The notes beneath the pieces are model-generated. The model saw only the letters and a program-made list of their open reading frames with translations. It did not search any database and was not told the origin of the DNA. Of a stretch of DNA of 10,094 nucleotides, positions 1-5,154 are shown piece by piece. The translations under genes and the position numbers were made by a program. The stretch's first letter is position 1, and each line of letters begins with the position of its first letter. Origin of the DNA: JAQBQQ01 sp964633955 (lineage in GTDB: Bacteria; Patescibacteriota; Gracilibacteria; Peribacterales; Peribacteraceae); the NCBI GenBank assembly GCA_964633955.1, contig CAZWIA010000036.1:1-10094 (forward strand), read 5' to 3'.

Positions 1-68
1 CTGGCAGAGACAATGAATTTCCAGCCAATTGCCTGTTTTATGGGTGTTCCCCGGTATCCTTCCGCGCA

Positions 69-893
69 ATGCATATCACTCTCCTCGGCTCCGGCGACAC
101 ACTCGGCGTTCCCGTGATGGGAGCTCTGACACAACCTGACATGATGAAAGATGCCAGGAATAAGCGGACCCGCTTCGGCATCCTCATCGAGCATGCGGGG
201 AAGAAGCTGCTCATCGATGCGAATCCCGATCTCAAATGGCAGTGCCTGGAACAAAACTTTACCTTGGGCGACATCGATGCGGTGCTCATCACCCACACCC
301 ACTCTGATCACATCAACGGCCTCTCGGAGTTCTGGCAGCGCCATGACGTGCCGACGACGGTCTGTCATCCCGCCGATCCGCTCTCCAAGAAGAACATCGA
401 GTACTTCCGCTATCTGGAGCGGGAGAAGGTGCTTCAGTTCCTCCCGTATGCTGCCTACGAGTCCATTGCGCTGTGGGACGGGCTGACCGCAGTGCCGCTG
501 GAGGTGAACCACAACTTCCCCTGCCATGGCTTTCTGCTCGAAGCGGAAGGAAAGAGGGTGGGTATCCTTACGGATACGCGGGTGGATCTTTCGGCGAAAA
601 CGATAGAACGATTGCAGGCATGTGATCTGCTCTTCATTGATGCATTCTCCGAAACCCTTGGTCAAGTGGAGCAACTCTACAGAGAAATGTGCGAACCGGT
701 TCCTGACCCCTTGGAAACGCACTGGTTCCACATGACCATCGAGGAAGCCCGCTCATTGCAGCAACAATTGAAAGCGAAAACAGCATGCACCGTCCACATG
801 AGCCATCTCATGAGCACGCATGAGGAACTGGTCCGGAAGCATCAGACGGAGACGTTAATCATTGGTTACGATGGAATGGAGTATTCACTGTGA
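69..893 (+). CDS. PhnP-like MBL-fold metallo-hydrolase
   Basis: A 274-residue metal-dependent hydrolase of the metallo-beta-lactamase fold. Seen: an N-terminal LGSGDTLGVPV strand-loop like the GTG..GVP start of PhnP; the metal-binding HTHSDH motif at residues 76-81; His148 (VNHN), Asp169 (LTDT) and His243/His246 (HMSH) as further ligands or active-site residues; and a C-terminal GYDGME, where PhnP ends in a near-identical GFDGME. Known: PhnP is a phosphoribosyl cyclic phosphodiesterase of the C-P lyase pathway, and relatives cleave varied phosphodiesters. No phosphonate genes lie nearby, so the substrate is open and no symbol is given. The length fits the family. The ATG at 69 is chosen because the family's N-terminal strand begins right there; no Shine-Dalgarno precedes it. 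Its 3' end overlaps the convergent NUDIX gene by 9 nt (885-893). Confidence 0.9.
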   Translation: MHITLLGSGDTLGVPVMGALTQPDMMKDARNKRTRFGILIEHAGKKLLIDANPDLKWQCLEQNFTLGDIDAVLITHTHSDHINGLSEFWQRHDVPTTVCHPADPLSKKNIEYFRYLEREKVLQFLPYAAYESIALWDGLTAVPLEVNHNFPCHGFLLEAEGKRVGILTDTRVDLSAKTIERLQACDLLFIDAFSETLGQVEQLYREMCEPVPDPLETHWFHMTIEEARSLQQQLKAKTACTVHMSHLMSTHEELVRKHQTETLIIGYDGMEYSL

Positions 894-1313
894 GCGATCC
901 ATAAACGCCTTGCTGACCGCATCGCGGATCTCCTGAGGATGGAGAGCAAGCTCACGGAGCCGTTCCAGCGCGATCCATTCGGGGTGGTAGCTCTGATCTG
1001 CTTTCAAGAACTCCGCGCCCTGTCCGGTGCCGAGCGTACCGCCGACCACCTTCGCAAGGTAAAACTGCTCCGTCATCTCGGAACCTCGCACGACATGCGT
1101 CAGCGATTGGAACGGCTTCAGAATCTCCACCTCGATGCCCAACTCCTCCCGCGCTTCGCGCATGGCGGCCTGCTCGGGCGTTTCCCCCATCTCCACACCG
1201 CCACCAGGAAAAACCCAGTACGGTTCCGCACCGTCCTTGCGACGGCGGATGAGGAGGATGCGGCCATGTTGCAGGATGATGAGCCTGCTGCGGGTTGGAA
1301 GAGTAGTGCTCAT
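885..1313 (-). CDS. NUDIX hydrolase
   Basis: A 142-residue NUDIX-fold hydrolase, expected to cleave a nucleoside diphosphate linked to some other moiety, perhaps in pool sanitising. Seen: a complete Nudix box, G38-x5-E44-x7-R52-E53-A-R-E56-E57-L-G59-I60, with the Glu residues that bind Mg2+; an upstream YWVFPGGG strand; and a downstream FYLAKVVGG strand. Start: the ATG at 1313 lies 5 nt after the stop of the upstream GNAT gene and begins just before the first beta strand (RLIILQHGRILLIRR). A GTG at 1343 would add 10 residues and overlap the GNAT gene by 25 nt, and its purine-rich upstream stretch is too close to be a good ribosome site. Probably co-transcribed with the GNAT gene. The substrate cannot be read from the sequence. 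Confidence 0.9.
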   Translation of the reverse strand: MSTTLPTRSRLIILQHGRILLIRRRKDGAEPYWVFPGGGVEMGETPEQAAMREAREELGIEVEILKPFQSLTHVVRGSEMTEQFYLAKVVGGTLGTGQGAEFLKADQSYHPEWIALERLRELALHPQEIRDAVSKAFMDRSQ

Positions 1314-1318
1314 GAGAT

Positions 1319-1879
1319 TCAGATACGACGCTGTTGTTCCCACTCCTCTCTCGTCAGAGTGTATTCTTCTGACTTCACCGGGACACCCTTCTTCACGACA
1401 CGACCAACCGTATGACCCGTATGTTTCATTCCGATTTTCTTGAGGACATTACCGCTGGCCATATTCCAATCCGCATGAGAGGAGAGGATAGTATCGGCCT
1501 TCAAGCCTTCGAAGGCAAACCGCACCACTTCAATGGAAGCTTCCGTCGCATAACCTTTCTTTTGCTCGTCGGGATGGATGAAGTAGCCAAGACCCCAGGT
1601 ATTGCCCGACTGCTCGCGATCACGCTTCAGCTCAATGCGACCGATGAAGCCCTGATTATCTTTCCTCTCAATAGTCCACACGTACTTCTCTCCGGTCTCC
1701 CAATCCTTCAGAGCACTATCGGTGAAGGTTTGCATCTCCGCTTCGCTCTCCGGGGGATCCCAGCTCATGCCGTCCGTGAAGCCAGGCGTGCGGGTTGCCG
1801 TCCAGATATGCGCATGGTCGTCGCTGGAAAGGCGGCGGAGAGTACAGCGTTCGGTGGTGAGCACGGGGTTAGAGGCCAT
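1319..1879 (-). CDS. GNAT family N-acetyltransferase (RimJ/RimL type)
   Basis: A 186-residue acetyl-CoA-dependent N-acetyltransferase. Seen: the RimJ/RimL-like opening LTTERCTLRRLSSDDH (residues 8-22); the beta4 strand and pyrophosphate-binding loop LGYFIHPDEQKKGYATEA (97-114), where Q-K-K-G-Y-A is the Q/R-x-x-G-x-G/A motif; and motif B NMASGNVLKKIGM (139-151), typical of the C-terminal half. Known: this subgroup acetylates ribosomal protein N-termini, amino acids or antibiotics; the acceptor here is unknown. The ATG at 1879 gives a full-length protein. It is the first gene of a two-gene unit with the NUDIX gene 5 nt downstream, behind the promoter at 1900-1928. Base composition matches the MBL and NUDIX genes and is lower in GC than the genes beyond 2.6 kb. 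Confidence 0.9.
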   Translation of the reverse strand: MASNPVLTTERCTLRRLSSDDHAHIWTATRTPGFTDGMSWDPPESEAEMQTFTDSALKDWETGEKYVWTIERKDNQGFIGRIELKRDREQSGNTWGLGYFIHPDEQKKGYATEASIEVVRFAFEGLKADTILSSHADWNMASGNVLKKIGMKHTGHTVGRVVKKGVPVKSEEYTLTREEWEQQRRI

Positions 1880-1899
1880 ACAATGCGGATGAGCAGCTC

Positions 1900-1928
1900 A
1901 CTGTACGTTATTTGACTTGTTTTGTGAA
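1900..1928 (-). promoter_or_regulatory. Predicted promoter of GNAT-NUDIX unit
   Basis: On the minus strand, TTCACA (1928-1923, 5/6 to the -35 consensus) is followed after 17 bp by TACAGT (1905-1900, 4/6 to the -10 consensus). The predicted start of transcription is near 1893, giving a leader of about 14 nt before the ATG at 1879. Sequence match only. Confidence 0.45.
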
Positions 1929-2047
1929 GGATGCTTGGCCAGAAGATATAAAGAGGATGCAATTGGTTTTTGAAGCTGCTGCCGGATTTTTTTAAATGAC
2001 ACTTTCGTAGTGACGGGTACCCCCTAAAATTATTTGGCCGCCGCGAG

Positions 2048-2077
2048 GAAACGACCGAAATTGGTTCGTTCGTTTTT
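2048..2077 (+). terminator. Possible hairpin with T-run
   Basis: GAA/CGA/CC (2049-2056, with one bulged A) can pair with GG/TCG/TTC (2063-2071, with one bulged T) around a GAAATT loop, followed by GTTTTT at 2072-2077. It resembles a weak intrinsic terminator on the plus strand, but no plus-strand gene ends just before it, so the role is doubtful. Confidence 0.2.
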
Positions 2078-2183
2078 GTGCGGCTTTATGAATAAGGAGT
2101 GTCTTTTCGTATGCGCCTTCTGCTGACGTATAAATTCTGGCGACAGGCGAAGGATATGGATACAAAAACCGATTAGCAATCAC

Positions 2184-2201
2184 AGCGGTTACCGCTTTTT
2201 T
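2184..2201 (+). terminator. Possible small intrinsic terminator
   Basis: AGCGG (2184-2188) and CCGCT (2192-2196) form a 5-bp stem with a TTA loop, followed directly by a run of six T (2196-2201). The same left arm, extended to AGCGGTTAC, is also complementary to GTAACCGCT at 2230-2238, so an alternative longer hairpin is possible. No plus-strand gene ends nearby. Confidence 0.25.
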
Positions 2202-2298
2202 GTCTTCGGGAAAACAATTTTGATGTAGAGTAACCGCTACAACCGATTTGCCAGTCTCCCAGATAGCCCTACGTGTAAACCTTAGCCATCATCGCAGT

Positions 2299-2463
2299 CC
2301 TAACTTCCTCCAGCAGAGAGCTCCATTCGGCTTCGTGCCTGCGGGCACTACGCCGCAATGTTCGCTTTTTTTGCTTTCTGCGAGCTGAATGCTGTGGCGA
2401 AGCGGAGCTGAGCAGTCCTACTCCAAGATTGTTCCTAACCTCCCTAAGGAGAGACCTCCACTC
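2299..2463 (-). repeat. Two-copy repeat encoding E-W-x-S-L-L-x-E-V-R
   Basis: Two 30-bp copies, 2299-2328 and 2434-2463, lie 135 bp (45 codons) apart in the same minus-strand frame. They read EWSSLLEEVR and EWRSLLREVR. Six of the ten codons differ, and four of those six differences are synonymous third-position changes (GAG/GAA twice, CTC/CTG, CTT/CTG). That is what selection on a protein would leave. They fall in a 90-codon frame (2269-2541) that opens with GTG and has a basic RRKQKKRTLRRSARR middle. No family was recognised. It may be a small gene, or the decayed end of one. Confidence 0.5.
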
Positions 2464-2570
2464 TGTGAATCCGCAAGGAGCACCCTCAGTCCGCCAAGGC
2501 GGATGGTTGAATAGCGGTACCGTTGGCTTCCATCGCAACACAGCAGATCCGCCTGGCCCAGTGCTTCACC

Positions 2571-2598
2571 TTGCTCTTCCGCCCGGGGCTCCTACAAT
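2571..2598 (+). promoter_or_regulatory. Predicted promoter of 2648 gene
   Basis: TTGCTC (2571-2576), then 16 bp, then TACAAT (2593-2598). The -10 match is good (5/6) and the -35 is weak (3/6). Transcription would start near 2605, placing the 14-bp perfect palindrome CGGAGCATGCTCCG (2609-2622) at the very start of the leader of the gene at 2648. Confidence 0.35.
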
Positions 2599-2608
2599 GA
2601 ACGGCGGA

Positions 2609-2622
2609 CGGAGCATGCTCCG
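2609..2622. promoter_or_regulatory. Perfect 14-bp palindrome, possible operator
   Basis: CGGAGCATGCTCCG is its own reverse complement. It lies about 11 bp after a predicted -10 box and 25 bp before the ATG at 2648. The position suits an operator for a dimeric regulator or a short leader hairpin; both are inferences. Confidence 0.3.
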
Positions 2623-2647
2623 CCCACGCGTTTTCCCTCTCCATCCC

Positions 2648-3133
2648 ATGCACGACCAATCCGCCCCCGCCCCGGCAGCCCCAGCCAAGAAGAGTTCCAT
2701 GTTCTGGCTGCTCCTTCTGGGCGCCGCGGTGGTCATCCTGGTGATCGGCATGCTGGTCATGAACAGCCAGCGCAACGCCGCCATCCAGCGGCTGGAGGAC
2801 GTAGCTACCGGCCAGGCCAATCCGGAAGCCAACGCGGAGGAGGCGCAGCGCGTCCTGCGACAGCTGCGGGCGGTGTATGACCTGCCGGAAGACATTGAAC
2901 CCACGGTGGCGACCATCGTGGACGTGGAGGCGCTCAAGAAGATCAACACGTTCTACGCCAGCGCTAAGAACGGAGACCACCTCATTGTGACCGCCAACCG
3001 GGCCATCCTGTTCGATTCCCAGGCCGGCCGCGTGATCGACGTGGTTCCGGTCACCATCCAACCGCCCAAGGGTGCGAGCAGCGCCGGTAGCGCGGCATCC
3101 ACGGCCAACGCGCCGGTGCGCGCCGCGCAGTAG
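2648..3133 (+). CDS. Single-pass membrane protein, CPR-type conserved small protein
   Basis: 161 residues, function unknown. Seen: an Ala/Pro-rich cytoplasmic N-terminus (1-15), one strong transmembrane helix at about 18-38 (FWLLLLGAAVVILVIGML), an acidic helical stretch (45-78), a compact module with VATIVDVEALKK, NGDHLIV and RAILFD...GRVIDVVPV (about 87-135), and a flexible Ala/Ser-rich tail. From memory, small Patescibacteria membrane proteins carry the same pattern (TV-D-VE-L...F...A-NGD..L......AIL......I..V.PV); the role is not established. The ATG at 2648 is preferred because the helix then follows a short N-terminus; the frame is open further upstream, but that part overlaps the predicted promoter. 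No clear Shine-Dalgarno. The stop is 3 nt before a scaffold gap, so its downstream neighbour is unknown. Confidence 0.8.
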   Translation: MHDQSAPAPAAPAKKSSMFWLLLLGAAVVILVIGMLVMNSQRNAAIQRLEDVATGQANPEANAEEAQRVLRQLRAVYDLPEDIEPTVATIVDVEALKKINTFYASAKNGDHLIVTANRAILFDSQAGRVIDVVPVTIQPPKGASSAGSAASTANAPVRAAQ

Positions 3134-3136
3134 CGC

Positions 3137-3236
3137 NNNNNNNNNNNNNNNNNNNNNNNNNNNNNNNNNNNNNNNNNNNNNNNNNNNNNNNNNNNNNNNN
3201 NNNNNNNNNNNNNNNNNNNNNNNNNNNNNNNNNNNN
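3137..3236. other. Scaffold gap (100 N)
   Basis: A run of exactly 100 N, the usual placeholder for a gap of unknown length. It hides the C-terminus of the secreted protein read leftwards from 3697. The homologue starting at 5070 has about 77 further residues (230 nt) after the matching W-[GA]-A-R motif, so the real gap is probably longer than 100 bp. Confidence 0.95.
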
Positions 3237-3697
3237 CGCGCGGCCCAGCGGGAATCACCGGCGGAGACGCTGGTGAACGTTTCCGTAGTGCTTGCCACGG
3301 CCGGCGTGAGGGCGCGGATGGTGTCCCCCTGGCCGTTGGTCCCGTACTGGTTCACCAGGTGGCCAGTGCCGAACATGCCGCCGGAGCCGGTGGTGATCCG
3401 CCACTTGAGCTGGTAGCCGGCGGAGTTGTTGGTGATGGGCGTGCAGGTGATGTCCTTGGAGCTGTCATAGGTACCGGTATCCCCGCCCGGGGCAATGGAG
3501 CCAAACGTCACGGCGGAATCGCACGTCAGTGCGAGCGTGGATGTGACGTTCACCGTGATCACGGAGTTGGCGGACGTGGCGGCAAAGGACCGGAGAGGTT
3601 CGGCCAGGAGGAGGAAGAGGGCGTACGCGGAGACCGCCGCCGCAATACCCACGGTGAGGACGCGGACGCGCCGGTGCGGGGGGAGGATACTGGTCAT
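3237..3697 (-). CDS. Secreted beta-domain protein A, C-terminus in gap
   Basis: The first 153 residues of an exported protein; the rest is lost in the gap. Seen: a basic start (PHRRVRV), a hydrophobic signal segment (about 13-33) and a probable cleavage in SFA-ATSAN (39-40), then VITVNVTST, Cys59, an FGSIAPGGDTGTYDSS loop, Cys85, GYQLKWRITTGSGG, LTPAV and SRWAA, with a following CG that fits an Arg codon (W-A-A-R). The order of motifs matches the C-terminal half of the protein starting at 5070, including two cysteines exactly 26 residues apart, and more loosely the protein starting at 7607. Not a known Pfam family to me; a WxL-like, Ig-like fold is an inference. It has its own promoter at 3748-3776, overlapping the end of the upstream gene. 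No Shine-Dalgarno. Confidence 0.75.
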
Positions 3698-3747
3698 GGG
3701 AGTGGATGTAGGTGTTTGGAACCGTGTTCTGCCCGACTTCGCCTATC

Positions 3748-3776
3748 ATTATAGCACATCTCCAAAACGATGCAAA
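3748..3776 (-). promoter_or_regulatory. Predicted extended -10 promoter of secreted protein A
   Basis: On the minus strand, TTTGCA (3776-3771, 4/6), a 17-bp spacer, then TATAAT (3753-3748, perfect) preceded by TGC, so the extended -10 motif TGnTATAAT is complete. The predicted leader is about 44 nt. It lies just beyond the stop codon of the gene ending at 3778, so protein A can be expressed independently. Confidence 0.6.
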
Positions 3777-3777
3777 G

Positions 3778-5070
3778 TCAATTCGTCACGGCCGTGACCG
3801 TGACGGGCACCCGGTACGTCCCGGCCGGAAGCGTCACGCTGCTGCCAATTTCCGCCCTGAATCCTATGATGAGCGCATCCCCATCCCCGTCCGTGGCCGT
3901 GTTCCGCGAGGCGATGGTGAGGCTCCCCGTCCCCACGTTCAGCCACTTCTCCGTACCGCCATCCACCCCCCAGACGCCGGTATCCACCACGTCGCTGGCA
4001 GAGGAGATGCGTGCGCCCCACTCCGCGGCCGTGATGGGGACGGACCACCCTTCCGGCGTGCCGCTCACCGCGGGCGTGTAGGGCCGGATGCGCCCGCCGC
4101 CCGGACCGGCCATGGAGCCGGTACTGGTGCCGCCGCTGCCGGTCAAGACCTGCCAGGCAGCGGTGTAGCCCGCCGGATGGGGGGTGGTAATGGTACAGGT
4201 GATGCTGCGGCCAACGCTGAAGGCACCGGTGTCCCCGCTATCCGTGAGCGTGCCGAGGGACACGCTGGACGTGCAGCCGTGGAACAAGTCCGTAGACGTC
4301 ACGTTGAGCGTGATGACCGACGTGGCAGAAGTGGCGGCGCGGGAGGATTCCCTCAGAATCTGCCATCCGTAGAGCAGCAGGCAGAGGGCCACGATGGTCG
4401 CGGCGCGCCGCGGATGACGCCATCCGCGCTGCCGGGGAAGCCGGGGGACGACCGGCGAGCGCAATTCTTGGCGGCACTGGTACCAGTAGGCCCCCGCGCG
4501 GCCCAGGCGCACGCCCATCCATCCAATCACGAGCATGAGCAGGAGCCAGAACACGCCTTCCGATGACACGGCGCGCGCGCGGTCCGGCACAATCCAGCGG
4601 ATGCGGAGAAAGAGCTGATCAAGATCCTCCTGCGCCGCCCAGAGGATGCACGCCCAATTGTCCGCCAGGCATGGATCAACCGGCGCAGCCTGTGACGGCG
4701 CAGACGGCGGACGGCCCGGCATCCGGTCAGCCGGAACGGGCCGCACGGATGGAGCGGGATGCGACCGCGGCGGAGGAACGGGCGTCCCCGGACCCTCAAC
4801 CGGCAAGACGCGCCTCAGTTGCGCGCGCAGGATGCGGAGCAGGATGGATTCCATGCGCAGCCCCTGGGATGGGAGCGGCGCGCGGTCGATCCGCGTCACG
4901 GTCTGCCCCGGCTGGCTGGCCGCCTGCGATGCCTGCAGCGTCAGGGAAACCTGGCTCGTGACAGTCTGCGTGGTGGCGGAGGCGCGCGGCAGCGCGCCGA
5001 TCGCAAAGAACAGTCCGGTCATTATCAGACGAACGGCCAGGAGCCGGCAGCGGACAGCGTGCGGGTGCAT
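3778..5070 (-). CDS. Multi-domain envelope protein with internal signal-like helix and C-terminal secreted beta-domain B
   Basis: 430 residues. Seen: signal peptide (about 1-32, ending LPRASA); a short beta-like stretch TVTSQVSLTLQA; a helical region; a Pro-rich linker (95-131); a segment with Cys134 and Cys141; a transmembrane helix at about 172-190; a basic loop (200-222); a second hydrophobic helix at about 223-239; then ATSATSVITLNVTST and a beta domain with Cys266/Cys292, GYTAAWQVLTGSGG (301-314), YTPAV, EWGAR (350-354), KWLNV (375-379) and the final strand TYRVPVTVTAVTN. The part from residue 220 on looks like a complete copy of protein A (starts 3697), signal peptide included, so the gene reads as a fusion. 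Start: ATG 5070; a TTG at 5097 would lie on top of the -10 box. Function unknown; a cell-surface role is inferred. Confidence 0.75.
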   Translation of the reverse strand: MHPHAVRCRLLAVRLIMTGLFFAIGALPRASATTQTVTSQVSLTLQASQAASQPGQTVTRIDRAPLPSQGLRMESILLRILRAQLRRVLPVEGPGTPVPPPRSHPAPSVRPVPADRMPGRPPSAPSQAAPVDPCLADNWACILWAAQEDLDQLFLRIRWIVPDRARAVSSEGVFWLLLMLVIGWMGVRLGRAGAYWYQCRQELRSPVVPRLPRQRGWRHPRRAATIVALCLLLYGWQILRESSRAATSATSVITLNVTSTDLFHGCTSSVSLGTLTDSGDTGAFSVGRSITCTITTPHPAGYTAAWQVLTGSGGTSTGSMAGPGGGRIRPYTPAVSGTPEGWSVPITAAEWGARISSASDVVDTGVWGVDGGTEKWLNVGTGSLTIASRNTATDGDGDALIIGFRAEIGSSVTLPAGTYRVPVTVTAVTN

Positions 5071-5071
5071 G

Positions 5072-5121
5072 GGGTCTTTTTTTCTATTATACAACAAAAT
5101 TTGTAGTATGGATATAGACCC
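5072..5121. repeat. Nested inverted repeat over the 5070 gene promoter
   Basis: Nested complementary arms: GGGTC (5072-5076) with GACCC (5117-5121), CTAT (5084-5087) with ATAG (5114-5117), ATAC (5089-5092) with GTAT (5106-5109), and ACAAA (5094-5098) with TTTGT (5100-5104). The dyad lies between the stop of the DUF916-like gene (5155) and the ATG at 5070 and covers the -10 box of the latter. It could be an operator, a terminator or a leader structure. On the plus strand the right arm is followed by only TTTT. Confidence 0.5.
5086..5091 (-). promoter_or_regulatory. Perfect -10 box before the 5070 start
   Basis: TATAAT on the minus strand (5091-5086), 15 nt before the ATG at 5070, implies a leader of only about 9 nt. 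No good -35 hexamer is seen at 16-18 bp spacing. The box sits inside the nested inverted repeat at 5072-5121. Confidence 0.5.
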
Positions 5122-5154
5122 TTTTGTTCCAACAGAAGAACGATATAAGACGAT

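Larger units (their letters stand above)
1906..2570. other. AT-richer, largely gene-free spacer
   Basis: About 660 bp between the GNAT gene and the next membrane protein. The part up to about 2260 is visibly AT-richer than both flanks. It holds two possible hairpin-plus-T-run structures, a 9-bp inverted repeat (2184-2192 / 2230-2238), a small hairpin GTGCC-TGCG-GGCAC (2335-2348), an inverted repeat TCCGCC-AA-GGCGGA (2490-2503) and a two-copy coding-like repeat on the minus strand. No tRNA, rRNA or convincing full gene was seen. A minus-strand frame 2269-2541 (90 codons, GTG start) contains both repeat copies and could be a small or decayed gene. Confidence 0.5.

Noticed and set aside
69..893. 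Assigning phnP and a phosphonate pathway
   Set aside because: Motifs fit PhnP well, but there are no other C-P lyase genes in view and the fold has many related substrates.
1906..2570. tRNA, riboswitch or CRISPR in the gene-poor stretch
   Set aside because: No cloverleaf with a T-loop, no conserved riboswitch core and no regularly spaced repeats could be found. The only direct repeat has two copies and looks coding.
2429..2647. N-terminal extension of the 2648 membrane protein by 73 codons
   Set aside because: The extension covers the predicted promoter and palindrome, has no domain and would bury the TM helix deep in the protein.
2486..3697. A 403-codon minus-strand frame running through gap 1
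   Set aside because: The reading through the N run is artificial. The part left of the gap is the antisense of the 2648 gene; only 3237-3697 is kept. The same holds for frames crossing gap 2.
3712..4566. Long plus-strand open frame (284 codons)
   Set aside because: It lies opposite the 5070 gene. The product is a low-complexity Arg/Gly/Ala/Pro mixture without domains, as expected for the antisense of GC-rich coding DNA, whereas the minus strand has signal peptide, TM helices and paralogous motifs.
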